Positions 53,263-62,648 of a stretch of 64,000 nt of DNA are shown here, piece after piece. The stretch covers positions 27,145-91,144 of the forward strand of contig DHVZ01000053.1 of the NCBI GenBank assembly GCA_002412925.1, given 5' to 3'. The first letter of the stretch is position 1. Every line of letters starts with the position of its first letter. The DNA comes from Anaerolineales bacterium UBA5195. GTDB taxonomy: Bacteria > Chloroflexota > Anaerolineae > Anaerolineales > Villigracilaceae. The position numbers and the translations under genes were made by a program. Under the pieces are notes generated by a model. That model had not been told where the DNA came from and ran no database searches. It saw nothing but the letters and a program-made list of their open reading frames with translations.

Positions 53263-56200
53263 ATGAACTGGCAAACCATCCTTTACCTGACCTCCATCCT
53301 GCTGACCTGTGCGCTGAGCGGTTTTTTGGCCGCGTATGCCTGGAAACACCGCCAGGCGCCCGGTTCGAGTACCTTTGCGGCCCTGGCGCTCAGCGAAAGT
53401 CTCTGGACCCTGGCGGAAATTCTCTCGGTGTTCAGCCCCTCCATAACGTGGGCCTTATTCTGGTTCCAGGTGCGCTACCTGTTTGGCGCACTGATTGGCG
53501 TTTGCTGGTTTGTCTTTGCGCTCGAATACAATGGCCGCCAGGCCTGGCTCTCGAAACGTCTGTTGGCCGGGTTGTTCGTTATTCCGCTCCTGACCCAGGC
53601 CTTGCTCTGGAGCAACAGCCTGCATGGCTTGTGGGCAACACGCGAAGCTGGTTTTACCCAAACCGGGCCATTTTGGATTGCGGATACCGCCGCCCGGACC
53701 CCCGGGCTGGGCTACCTGACCCACGCCTTTTATATTTTACTTTTGACGCTGGCGGGGATCGTCCTGCTGTTCCTGAGCGCCTGGAAGCTGCGCCGTGAAT
53801 TCATTGCCCAGGCCCTGTTGCTGGCGGGCGCGGGCCTGACCGCTTCTTTCTTCCTGGTCAACGCACTCTTTAACCTGCTTCCGAAAATGGAATTCAACCC
53901 CTTCACGCCCGGCCTGGGCTTGAGCCTGCTCCTGATTGCCCTGGCTGTCTTTCGCTTCGAGTTCTTAAAACGCGCGCCAGTTCCCGGATCTGCTCCCCGC
54001 CTGACCGGCCTGGCCGAGCCAGAGAGACGCTCGCTGGCGCTCTTACTGCTGTTTTTTTTGTTATTGGTTTCGGGGATTTTTGCCAGCGCGTATTTATCTT
54101 CTGCCAACTATGAGCGCGAATTCCGCGCCCAGATGGATCAACAGTTATCGGCCATCGTTGACTTGAAGGTGGCCGGGTTGGTGGATTGGCGCGCCGAACG
54201 CTTGGGAGATGCCGAAGTCTTGCGCCGCAGCCCGGCTTTTGCCGGGCTGGCGCAGGCCTATCTTGAAAGCCCCTCTGATGCCCGGGCTGGAGAACAGCTC
54301 CAGGCCTGGTTTGACAGCCTCTTCGCAGCGTATCAGTATGACCGGGTCTTCCTGCTCGATACCAACGGCCTCGAGCGGCTGGCTTCGCCGAAGACGCCTG
54401 AGCCGCTGGCGGCGCACCTGGTCGAAGATTCCGCAGCTGTCCTGGCTTCAGGGCAGACCCGATTTATGGATTTCCACCGTAATACAACCGAAAACAGGGT
54501 TTACCTGGCTGTGCTGGTGCCAATTTATTCCCCAGAGGCCACCCGGCGGCCTCTGGGGACGGTAGTCCTGCGTATCAATCCCGAAACCAGCCTGTATCCC
54601 TATTTGGAGCAGTGGCCCGCTCCCAGCGAGAGCGCCGAAACCCTGCTCGTCCGCCGCGAGGGAGATTCCGTTTTATTCCTCAACCCGGTGCGCTTCAGGT
54701 CAGAGGCGGCCCTCAACCTGCGCTTTCCATTAACCGAAACGGATATTTTGGCGGTCAAAGCCGTCCTGGGGCAAACCGGCGTGGTGGAAGGGCGCGATTA
54801 TCGCGGCGAAGCGGTACTCGGTGCGCTGGCTCCCATTCCCGGCACACCCTGGTTGCTGGTGGCGCGCATGGATGCCTCCGAAGTTTACGCCCCCCTGCGG
54901 GAGCGCCTCTGGCAAACCGTCCTTTTCTATGGAATTTTGCTGCTCTCATCTGGCACGGGCCTGCTGCTCTTCTGGCGGCAGCAGCGCGTGCGATATTACC
55001 AGGCGCAAGCTGAGACAGCCCAGGCGTTGCGCGATTCAGAAACCCGCTACCGCCGCCTGTTCGAGGCAGCCCGCGACGGTATCTTGATCCTGGAGGCCGA
55101 CACCGGGGTGATCATAAACGTGAATCCCTTCCTGGTCGAAATGTTGGGTCTCCCGCGTGAAGAAATCCTGGGCAAAGAACTCTGGGAACTGGGCTTCTTC
55201 AAAGATATTGCCGAGAACAGAGCCAACTTCCTCGAATTGCAGCAAGAAGAATACATTCGCTATGAAGACCTGCCGCTGGAGACTGCGAATGGACAACGGC
55301 TCAACGTGGAGTTCGTCAGCAACGTATATCAGGTGGATCATCACAGGGTGGTCCAATGCAACATCCGCGATATCACCGAGCGCAAGCTGGCTGAAAGCCT
55401 GACCTTGCAAGAAAAGAACTTCAACCAGGCGGCGATCAACAGCCTGCCGGGCCTGTTTTACCTGTTCGACGAGCAAGGTCATTACTTGCGCTGGAACAAG
55501 AACTATGAGCAGGTTTCCGGTTATTCTGGCGAGGAAATCGGGCGCATGTCGCCGCTCGATTTCTTCAACGAGCCCGATAAAAGCAGCATTGCAGCCGCCA
55601 TCCAACAGGTCTTCACAACCGGCGAGGTCTTCGTCGAAGGCAACTTTGTTTCCAAAAACCAGGCTCAATCTCCATACTTTTTTACCGGACAACTGTTTTG
55701 GTTCGAAGGAAAACGCTGCCTGATCGGCATGGGAATTGACATCACCGAGCGCAAGCGGGCGCAGGATGAGGTCTACCAGCTTAATGCAACCCTGGAAAAA
55801 CGCATCGAAGAGCGCACCCGTGAACTGCGCGAAGCCCAGGAGAGCCTCGTCCGCCAGGAACGCCTGGCCACCCTGGGCCAGGTGGCCGGGAGCATTGCTC
55901 ATGAACTGCGCAACCCGCTTGGAGTTATTTCGAACGCTGTCTATTACTTGGAGATGGCCCTGCCTGATATGAACAAGAAAACGATGGAATACCTCGGGAT
56001 AATCGAAAAAGAGACCCGCAACGCGGATAAAATCATCACCGACCTGTTGGATTTCACCCGGATTAAATCCATGAACCGGCGGCCGGTTTCCGTTTCTGAA
56101 CTCGTTCATCAAACCCTGGAACGGCATCCGGCGCCCCCGTCCATCGAGGTTCGGGTTGAAATCCCTGCCGACCTGCCCCAAATCTATGCCGACCCGCAGC

Positions 56201-56586
56201 AGGTTGCCCAGGTGCTTGCCAACCTGGTCGTCAATGCCTGCCAGGCGATGGTTTCGACAGGCTCAACCACCGGGTTTTCGACCCCCTCAAGGGGGCAGGC
56301 AGGCTCAACCACCGGGGCCGGTTCGAATGCAAAGAAATTGACAGTTGCCGCAGCCCGGCAAGGTGATATGATAAGAATAAGCGTTACAGATACCGGGCCG
56401 GGCATTCTGCCCGAGAATCTGGCGAAACTTTTCCAGCCGCTTTTTACCACCAAGACCAAAGGCATCGGGCTGGGATTGGCCGTCAGCCAGAAGCTGGTCG
56501 AAGCCAATGGCGGCAGGATCGAGTTTGAGAGCGTGGTCGGCCAGGGCAGCGCGTTTATTGTTGTTTTGCCCGTTTATCATCCATAA
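53263..56586 (+). CDS. Membrane histidine kinase: 7TM, extracytoplasmic sensor, 2x PAS, kinase core
   Basis: A 1107-residue kinase. Residues 1-235 contain seven helices of the histidine-kinase N-terminal 7TM type; a further helix (about 258-280) leads to a large extracytoplasmic Cache-like domain (about 285-545) closed by another helix (about 552-570). Two PAS units follow (about 595-715 and 720-835), then coiled coil, HisKA with His880 in AHELRNPLG, and HATPase. After the N box (NACQAM) an inserted repeat codes for VSTGSTTGFSTPSRGQAG. It has two separate membrane sensing modules, which is unusual. Confidence 0.88.
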   Translation: MNWQTILYLTSILLTCALSGFLAAYAWKHRQAPGSSTFAALALSESLWTLAEILSVFSPSITWALFWFQVRYLFGALIGVCWFVFALEYNGRQAWLSKRLLAGLFVIPLLTQALLWSNSLHGLWATREAGFTQTGPFWIADTAARTPGLGYLTHAFYILLLTLAGIVLLFLSAWKLRREFIAQALLLAGAGLTASFFLVNALFNLLPKMEFNPFTPGLGLSLLLIALAVFRFEFLKRAPVPGSAPRLTGLAEPERRSLALLLLFFLLLVSGIFASAYLSSANYEREFRAQMDQQLSAIVDLKVAGLVDWRAERLGDAEVLRRSPAFAGLAQAYLESPSDARAGEQLQAWFDSLFAAYQYDRVFLLDTNGLERLASPKTPEPLAAHLVEDSAAVLASGQTRFMDFHRNTTENRVYLAVLVPIYSPEATRRPLGTVVLRINPETSLYPYLEQWPAPSESAETLLVRREGDSVLFLNPVRFRSEAALNLRFPLTETDILAVKAVLGQTGVVEGRDYRGEAVLGALAPIPGTPWLLVARMDASEVYAPLRERLWQTVLFYGILLLSSGTGLLLFWRQQRVRYYQAQAETAQALRDSETRYRRLFEAARDGILILEADTGVIINVNPFLVEMLGLPREEILGKELWELGFFKDIAENRANFLELQQEEYIRYEDLPLETANGQRLNVEFVSNVYQVDHHRVVQCNIRDITERKLAESLTLQEKNFNQAAINSLPGLFYLFDEQGHYLRWNKNYEQVSGYSGEEIGRMSPLDFFNEPDKSSIAAAIQQVFTTGEVFVEGNFVSKNQAQSPYFFTGQLFWFEGKRCLIGMGIDITERKRAQDEVYQLNATLEKRIEERTRELREAQESLVRQERLATLGQVAGSIAHELRNPLGVISNAVYYLEMALPDMNKKTMEYLGIIEKETRNADKIITDLLDFTRIKSMNRRPVSVSELVHQTLERHPAPPSIEVRVEIPADLPQIYADPQQVAQVLANLVVNACQAMVSTGSTTGFSTPSRGQAGSTTGAGSNAKKLTVAAARQGDMIRISVTDTGPGILPENLAKLFQPLFTTKTKGIGLGLAVSQKLVEANGGRIEFESVVGQGSAFIVVLPVYHP
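56247..56306. repeat. REP-like repeat inside a kinase gene (copy 2)
   Basis: It matches the 50931-50990 copy almost base for base, and is followed by a further partial unit, AGGCTCAACCACCGG. It sits at the same codon position, just after the HATPase N box. Confidence 0.8.
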
Positions 56587-56589
56587 CCA

Positions 56590-56640
56590 GGTCATTGCGA
56601 GGGTTGAGTAGACGGTGCTCTCCGCCGCTTTGCGATGACC
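56590..56640. repeat. Short palindromic repeat (GTCATTGCGA type)
   Basis: GGTCATTGCGA at 56590-56600 and TTGCGATGACC at 56630-56640 are inverted with two mismatches. The ends resemble those of the 53057-53174 element, so this may be a shorter member of the same family. Confidence 0.5.
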
Positions 56641-56663
56641 TCAATTGCACAAAAGGAATCAGA

Positions 56664-57416
56664 ATGAACCCCAAACTCAGCATCCTGATCGTTGATGACG
56701 ACCAGCGCATGACGCGCACCCTGGCAGACATCCTCTCCATCGCCGGGTACGAAGCCATCGAGGCCAGTTCCGGGGCGGAAGCGCTCGAAAAAGTCCGCGC
56801 ACAAACCTTTGACTGCGTCCTGACCGATGTAAAAATGCCGGGTATGAACGGCGTGGAATTACACCGACAATTGCACCAGACCCAGCCTGGCCTGCCGGTG
56901 GTGCTGATGACAGCCTACGCCGCCGATGAACTCATCCGCCAGGGTCTGGACGAGGGCGTGGTCGGGGTTTTTGACAAACCCCTGGCGATCAACCAGTTAC
57001 TGGCTTTTTTTGCCTCGCTCGCCAAGAACCGGATGATTGTGATTGTCGACAACGACCCGAACTTTTGCCAGACGCTGGAGGATCTTCTCTGTCAGCGCGG
57101 GTTCAAGGTGGCGCAGTTTACCGATCCGCATGTCGATACTGATCTGCTGACGGCGGAAGCCCAAATCATCCTGCTCGACCTGCACTTTAACGGGATCAAT
57201 GGGTTGGATGTGCTCAGAGAGATTCGCAAAGGATATCCCACTTTACCGGTACTGCTGGTGACCGGCTACCGTCAGGAAATGGCAGAGGTTATTCAAGGCG
57301 CGCTGGCAATCAATGCTTATGCCTGCCTGTATAAGCCGCTTGAGATTCCGCAACTGCTGAAAACGCTCTCCAAAATCCAGCTCTCCAATTTGAGAGAGCT
57401 GCTTGTCGAGAAGTAA
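56664..57416 (+). CDS. Tandem double-receiver protein
   Basis: A 250-residue protein of two receiver domains. The first (about 1-122) has Asp in DCVLTDVKMPGMNG and Lys in VFDKPLA. The second (about 124-248) has DNDPNFCQ, Asp in IILLDLHFNGING and Lys in LYKPLEIP. There is no output domain. ATG 56664 follows AAAGGAATC; the open frame to 56595 lies in a repeat. It could be a phosphate sink or a shuttle between the kinases around it. Confidence 0.9.
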   Translation: MNPKLSILIVDDDQRMTRTLADILSIAGYEAIEASSGAEALEKVRAQTFDCVLTDVKMPGMNGVELHRQLHQTQPGLPVVLMTAYAADELIRQGLDEGVVGVFDKPLAINQLLAFFASLAKNRMIVIVDNDPNFCQTLEDLLCQRGFKVAQFTDPHVDTDLLTAEAQIILLDLHFNGINGLDVLREIRKGYPTLPVLLVTGYRQEMAEVIQGALAINAYACLYKPLEIPQLLKTLSKIQLSNLRELLVEK

Positions 57417-57479
57417 TCTGTTGAAGAATAGACCTGTTCCTGAGTAACCGCTTTTCCTTAAACTTACTCAAAAATGTCG

Positions 57480-57521
57480 TTGCTACAGCGCACCGCCCGC
57501 CAGGGCAGTGCGCTGTAGCAA
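57480..57521. terminator. Strong hairpin behind the double receiver
   Basis: TTGCTACAGCGCAC-C-GCCC at 57480-57498, loop GCCA, and GGGC-A-GTGCGCTGTAGCAA at 57503-57521: 18 of 19 pairs. Only a short pyrimidine run follows, so it is a terminator or a REP-type palindrome. The rest of the 433-bp gap to 57850 holds the repeat at 57705 and no gene I can support. Confidence 0.55.
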
Positions 57522-57704
57522 TCTCCCTTTGAACGGGTTGCCTACGAAAAAAGAACGCCATTGAACCAGAGATTGCTCACCTGCCCAGACCGCAGGTACG
57601 GGTCGTCGTTGAGAGCACGCTCCTCCAATGACATGATTCAAGTGGCATATATTCGAACGCAGGGAAACTCATAATTTGGGAACAACCCTGATAAATAAAG
57701 TACT

Positions 57705-57755
57705 CAGTAGTTCGCGAAACAGCTTGACTGGGCCTAAAAAACGAAAATCTCCCCA
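57705..57755. repeat. Repeat upstream of hybrid kinase, shared with 53182
   Basis: CAGTAGTTCGCGAAACAGCTT, then an interrupted A-run and ACGAAAATCTCCCC, match the 53182-53223 sequence at most positions. Both lie 60-150 bp before a kinase gene; they could be a shared regulatory site or a dispersed repeat. Confidence 0.5.
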
Positions 57756-57849
57756 ATCTGTACGGGATTTGAAACTACCCTTTTGCATAATCAATGTTAT
57801 CTTGATAAAAATCCCCTTCTCCTTTGCTTGCGAATAGACAGAGAGAGCC

Positions 57850-60800
57850 ATGCAAAACAAACAGTTTTTTTCCACCATGTCCATGCGTTACGGCCTCCTC
57901 GGCATTGGGCTGGGCCTCTTCTTTCCAGTCATTGGCTTTTTCATCGAAGCAGCTTCCCTGGAGCTGCCCTTTACGTTCCGCACGGTTGCCGATTTCCACC
58001 AGTCTCATGCTTTGTTCTGGATCATCGATACGGCCCCTCTCTTTCTCGGGTTTGCCTTTGGCCTGGCAGGCTGGCGTCAGGATCAAGCGATCAGACTTTC
58101 AGCGGATTTTGAACGGCGGCTCGAGGAGCAAACGGCCGAACTTGTCCTGGCGAATAACAGACTTAAGCAAGATATGGAAGTCCTCAACCAGGTGGAATCG
58201 GTGGTTGAACGCGGCAAAAAAGAATGGGAAGCGATCTTTGACTCGATCTCCGAGTTAATCTTTATAACGGATGCCAATGGCTTGATGGTGCGCTGTAATC
58301 GCGCCGTGAATGAAACCTTCAAATTCACGACTGCAGAAACCACCGGCAAGCCGTTGGACAGCCTGCTTTTCCCGGAGGGTTCGCAGGTTGAAATCAAACC
58401 AGGTGGGCTGGATCTTCCGCAAATCGGCAAACATTACGAGGTCTATATAAAGACCTTTGAACTGGATCAGGGGATCCAGCGCACCATCTATGTTTTGCAC
58501 GACATGACCGAACGTAATCAGGCTGAAGAAAGCCTGGCGAACGAACGTAACCTCCTGCGGACGCTGATCGATAACATTCCAGACCGGGTCTATGTCAAAG
58601 ATCTTCAGGGCCGGAAAACCATTTCCAACCTGGCCGACTGGCAGGCCTCCGGCGCAGACACGATGGAGGCCGCCATCGGGAAATCTGACTTTGACCTGTA
58701 TCCCGCAGAATTGGCTGCCCAGTATTGGGCGGATGATGAAGCTGTCCTTAAAACGGGTGCGCCAATCTTAAATCGTGAAGAACCTGGCCGCGACTCTGAG
58801 GGCAATCCGGTCTGGGTGATGACTACCAAGGCGCCGTTACAGGATGGCGCGGGGAAAATCCATGGGCTGGTGGGTATTGGACGAGATATCACCGAGCTTA
58901 AGCAGGCTGAGGCGGAACTCATCCGCGAGAAAAAGTTTCTTGAAGCCTTAAACCTGAACAGCCCGGCAGCCATCATTGTTCTAGATGATCAAGAGAAGAT
59001 TGTTTCCTGCAACCCGGCTTTCGAGCTGTTATACGGTTACACATCTGCCGAAATTATTGGGAGAAACCTGGATACGCTCATCACCACGCCAGAAACGCTC
59101 AAAGGCGCCCAGCTTTATACCCAGCAAGCCATGACTGGCCTTGTGCATGGCACAGGGAAACGCCGCCGGAAAGACGGGGTCCTTGTCACGGTAGAAATCT
59201 TTGGGGTGCCGGTGGTTGTCGATGACAAAAAAGTGGCCAGCCTGGCAATTTATCACGACATCACAGAGTTGGACCAGGCCCGCAAGGAAGCCGAACAGGC
59301 CAATCAGGCGAAAAGTGAATTCCTCGCCAATATGAGCCATGAAATCCGCACCCCGATGAACGGGGTGATCGGGATGCTCGAACTGGCGCTGGACACCTCC
59401 CTCTCCGCTGAACAGCGCGATTACCTGAGTGTTTCCTTACAAAGCGCAGAAACTTTGCTGGCGCTGATTAATGACATTCTCGATTTTTCCAAGATTGAAG
59501 CCCACAAGCTCGACCTGGAAATTATCAACTTTGATCTGCGCAACACGGTCGAAGACCTGGCCCAGATGATGGCCAAGCGCGCCCAGGATAAGGGCCTGGA
59601 ACTGGTCTGCCTGATCCACCCGGATCTAAAAACCGGGTTGAAGGGGGACCCCGCGCGCCTGCGCCAGGTGCTGGTCAACCTGGTGGGCAACGCGATTAAA
59701 TTCACCCATCAAGGCGAAGTGGTCATCCGCGCCGAACCGATTGCAGAAACCGAGACCCACGCCACGCTCACCTTTTCCGTTCAGGATACCGGCATCGGCA
59801 TTCCTCAGGAACGAATCGCCGCGGTTTTCGACCGTTTTACGCAAGTCGACGGTTCCACAACCCGCAAGTATGGCGGCACCGGCCTGGGATTGACCATCAG
59901 CAAACAATTGGTCGAAGCCATGGGCGGGAAGATTGGCGTGGAGAGCAAACCGGGTGTCGGGAGCACTTTCTGGTTTACTGTCACACTGGAAAAGCAGGCG
60001 CCGGGAATGGCAGCGAAAGAAAGCTCTTTCAGCGCAAATCAGGCCTTGAAGATTAGAGACCTGCGGGTTTTGGCCATCGATGATAATGCCACCAACCGCA
60101 AGGTGCTCACGAAAATGGTGGAAGGTTTTGGCTGCCGTATCGAGACAGCCCCGAGCGGCGCAAAGGGTTTGGAGATGCTGCGCAACGCTTATCGCGAAGG
60201 CGACCCCTTCGGCATCGTCCTGTTGGATATGCAAATGCCCGGCATGGATGGTGAGCAAACCGCCCGTGAGATCAAGAATGACCCGGTTTCCCGCCAGGCG
60301 CAGATCATCATCCTGACCTCGATGGGCCAGCGCGGCGACGCGGCCCGCCTCGAAGCGCTGGGTTGCGCAGCTTACCTGCTCAAGCCGGTTAAACAGCAGA
60401 TGCTTTACGATACCCTGCTGGCCGTAATTGCGCGCACAGGCAGCGAACAACCCCGCCTGGTGACACGCCATCTGATTGCCGAACACAAACGGCAGGAACT
60501 GCGCATATTACTGGCTGAAGATAACCCCATCAATCAAAAACTGGCTGTCATCCTGCTGCAAAAAGCTGGTTTTTCAGTCGATGCGGTTGAAAACGGCCAG
60601 CACGCGCTGGAAAAAGTGCAAAACGAGCATTACAACGCCGTGTTGATGGATGTGCAAATGCCCGAGATGGACGGCTTCGAGGCCACCCGGCGCATCCGTC
60701 AGTGGGAAGCCGGGCAGGGGCGTCACATCCCCATCATTGCCATGACCGCCCATGCCCTCAAGGGAGACCGGGAATTATGCCTGGAGGCTGGCATGGATGA

Positions 60801-61398
60801 TTATGTTGCCAAGCCGCTGGAGCCAAAGGTGCTTTTCAACGCGCTTGACCGCTGGACGCAGGCCGAAGACCCGGCCGGTGAAGAAAAAGCCGCCCTTGAA
60901 GTGCAGGATTATTCTGGCTCTACGGGAAAATTTGCCGCCGAAGCGAATCTGACCTACGAAGACGGCCTCTTCGGCGAACCTGCCTCCCCGCCGCCAGTCG
61001 AGAAAAAAGCCGAAGCCGTCGCCCTGCCTGTCCCCCCTGGCGATGAACTGCCCATGAACCTTGAAACCGCCCTGCCACGCTTCTTCAATGAACGCGATTT
61101 CTTCCTTGAAATGTGCCAGGATCTGGTTGCTCACATGCCAGAGCGGATGCGGGAGATCAAGCATGCCTTGCAAACGAAAAATGCCAACGACCTTTTTCGC
61201 CATGCCCACAACCTGAAAGGTGTCTCGGCTAATTTCAGCGCTGACCCGGTCACACGAGTGGCTGCCCAGATCGAAGCGCTGGGCAAAAGCGAAGACATCA
61301 CAAATGCGCCCAGCCTGGTCAAACAGCTCGAAGTGGAAGTTGAACGCCTGCTGCAATATTGTGAGACCGAACTGGGCGTAAAACAGGTGCTGCCATGA
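57850..61398 (+). CDS. BarA-type hybrid histidine kinase: 2TM, 3x PAS, HisKA-HATPase, 2x REC, HPt
   Basis: A 1182-residue kinase. Two helices (about 13-33 and 56-76) lead to a coiled coil, three PAS units (about 125-225, 230-350, 355-475), HisKA with His497 in ANMSHEIRTPMNG, HATPase (GNAIKF, DTGIGIP, GTGLGLTI), a receiver with Asp793, a second with Asp934 in AVLMDVQMPEMDG, and a C-terminal HPt with His1120 in AHNLKGVS. All relay residues are present, so it can run a full multistep phosphorelay. Its core belongs to a different subgroup from the five kinases upstream. It overlaps the next gene by four bases. Confidence 0.92.
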   Translation: MQNKQFFSTMSMRYGLLGIGLGLFFPVIGFFIEAASLELPFTFRTVADFHQSHALFWIIDTAPLFLGFAFGLAGWRQDQAIRLSADFERRLEEQTAELVLANNRLKQDMEVLNQVESVVERGKKEWEAIFDSISELIFITDANGLMVRCNRAVNETFKFTTAETTGKPLDSLLFPEGSQVEIKPGGLDLPQIGKHYEVYIKTFELDQGIQRTIYVLHDMTERNQAEESLANERNLLRTLIDNIPDRVYVKDLQGRKTISNLADWQASGADTMEAAIGKSDFDLYPAELAAQYWADDEAVLKTGAPILNREEPGRDSEGNPVWVMTTKAPLQDGAGKIHGLVGIGRDITELKQAEAELIREKKFLEALNLNSPAAIIVLDDQEKIVSCNPAFELLYGYTSAEIIGRNLDTLITTPETLKGAQLYTQQAMTGLVHGTGKRRRKDGVLVTVEIFGVPVVVDDKKVASLAIYHDITELDQARKEAEQANQAKSEFLANMSHEIRTPMNGVIGMLELALDTSLSAEQRDYLSVSLQSAETLLALINDILDFSKIEAHKLDLEIINFDLRNTVEDLAQMMAKRAQDKGLELVCLIHPDLKTGLKGDPARLRQVLVNLVGNAIKFTHQGEVVIRAEPIAETETHATLTFSVQDTGIGIPQERIAAVFDRFTQVDGSTTRKYGGTGLGLTISKQLVEAMGGKIGVESKPGVGSTFWFTVTLEKQAPGMAAKESSFSANQALKIRDLRVLAIDDNATNRKVLTKMVEGFGCRIETAPSGAKGLEMLRNAYREGDPFGIVLLDMQMPGMDGEQTAREIKNDPVSRQAQIIILTSMGQRGDAARLEALGCAAYLLKPVKQQMLYDTLLAVIARTGSEQPRLVTRHLIAEHKRQELRILLAEDNPINQKLAVILLQKAGFSVDAVENGQHALEKVQNEHYNAVLMDVQMPEMDGFEATRRIRQWEAGQGRHIPIIAMTAHALKGDRELCLEAGMDDYVAKPLEPKVLFNALDRWTQAEDPAGEEKAALEVQDYSGSTGKFAAEANLTYEDGLFGEPASPPPVEKKAEAVALPVPPGDELPMNLETALPRFFNERDFFLEMCQDLVAHMPERMREIKHALQTKNANDLFRHAHNLKGVSANFSADPVTRVAAQIEALGKSEDITNAPSLVKQLEVEVERLLQYCETELGVKQVLP

Positions 61399-62615
61399 CA
61401 CAGATCCTGGTCATTGATGACGAAGTTATCTTTCACAGCCTGGTGGCTCGCGCGCTCGCAGAGTTTAACTTTACAGTCACCGCTGCCGAAAATGGCCTGG
61501 GCGGCCTTTCCCTGGCGCGCTCACTCCAGCCCGACCTGATCATCTGCGATGTGATGATGCCCGATATCATTGGTTACGAGGTGGTGCGCAGCCTGCGGCG
61601 CGAACCGGAATTTGCGCAGACTCCCATCCTGATGCTGACGGCCCAATCTGGCCTGCAAGACAAGCTCAAATCCTTTGAAGCCGGGGCAGATGATCACCTG
61701 ACCAAACCGTTTGAACCGGCAGAACTGGCAGCGCGGGTCAGCGTCCTTTTGCGCCGCGCTCAAATGGCGCAAGCCGCAAAAACCGCTGGGCCCTCTGCGG
61801 CGCGCGAAGCGCAGATGATCGCCGTCCACAGCCTGCGGGGAGGCACGGGCTGCTCCAGCCTGGCCGTTAACCTGTCCATCGGGCTGCGCAGTCTTTGGCA
61901 GGGAGAAACCATCCTGCTCGACCTGACGATGATGGCCGGGCAAGTGGCGCTGATGCTCAACGCCTCCCTCAAGCGCACCTGGGCCGATATCGCGCGGTTC
62001 ACCCCGGTGGAACTCGACGAGGAAGCTGTCAATTCGATTATCACCCGGCATGAAAGCGGCCTCGATTTTATCGCCGCGCCGACCCTTCCATCTGAAGCCG
62101 ACACCATTACAAGTCAAACCTTGGAGGCAGCGCTGCGCCTGATCAAAAGACGCTATGAATATGTGGTGGCCGACCTGCCGCACGATTTTCATGAAATGAC
62201 CCTCCAGGCCCTGGACATCTCTGATCTGATCCTGCTGGTGGCTTCACCGGATATGGCTTCCATTCGCGCGACCGCCGCCGCGCTGGATACCTACCAAAAA
62301 CTGAGTTACCCCGTGGAACGGATCAAGCTGGTGCTTAATGCCACTTTCCCGCGCCTGGGCCTGCAGCATGAAAAAATAGCAGCCGCGTTAGGGCTGCCGA
62401 TCTCGATCATTATTCCTCATACACAAGATTTGTTTGTGGAAGCCATCAACACTGGCAAGCCAGTCATCAGCAACAAGCCCCGTGAACCAATTGCGTCTCT
62501 ATTAGAAGATTATGCCTTCCATATCAGCAAACCAGCGCAGAAAAAATCCAGGCCTGAGAACCCATCCGAGACCTGGCAAAGAGTCTACCAACGTTACAGC
62601 GAACGCCGAAAATAA
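61395..62615 (+). CDS. Receiver-TadZ/CpaE-like ATPase fusion
   Basis: A 406-residue protein. The receiver (about 1-120) has Asp52 in LIICDVMMPDIIG and Lys in LTKPFEP. Residues about 135-390 form a ParA/MinD-like domain of the CpaE/TadZ type, with a changed Walker A, LRGGTGCSS, where KGGxGKS is usual. Such proteins place pilus or chemosensory machinery at a pole. The only recognisable output of the signalling cluster, it overlaps the hybrid kinase (ATGA). No tad genes are in the window. Confidence 0.85.
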   Translation: MTQILVIDDEVIFHSLVARALAEFNFTVTAAENGLGGLSLARSLQPDLIICDVMMPDIIGYEVVRSLRREPEFAQTPILMLTAQSGLQDKLKSFEAGADDHLTKPFEPAELAARVSVLLRRAQMAQAAKTAGPSAAREAQMIAVHSLRGGTGCSSLAVNLSIGLRSLWQGETILLDLTMMAGQVALMLNASLKRTWADIARFTPVELDEEAVNSIITRHESGLDFIAAPTLPSEADTITSQTLEAALRLIKRRYEYVVADLPHDFHEMTLQALDISDLILLVASPDMASIRATAAALDTYQKLSYPVERIKLVLNATFPRLGLQHEKIAAALGLPISIIIPHTQDLFVEAINTGKPVISNKPREPIASLLEDYAFHISKPAQKKSRPENPSETWQRVYQRYSERRK

Positions 62616-62648
62616 GATTATGCTGTTATCAGGAGCCGGGACGACAAT

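Noticed and set aside
53057..57755. Insertion sequence in the kinase cluster
   Set aside because: The repeats are about 50-120 bp with no transposase gene; at most they are MITE-like, non-autonomous elements.
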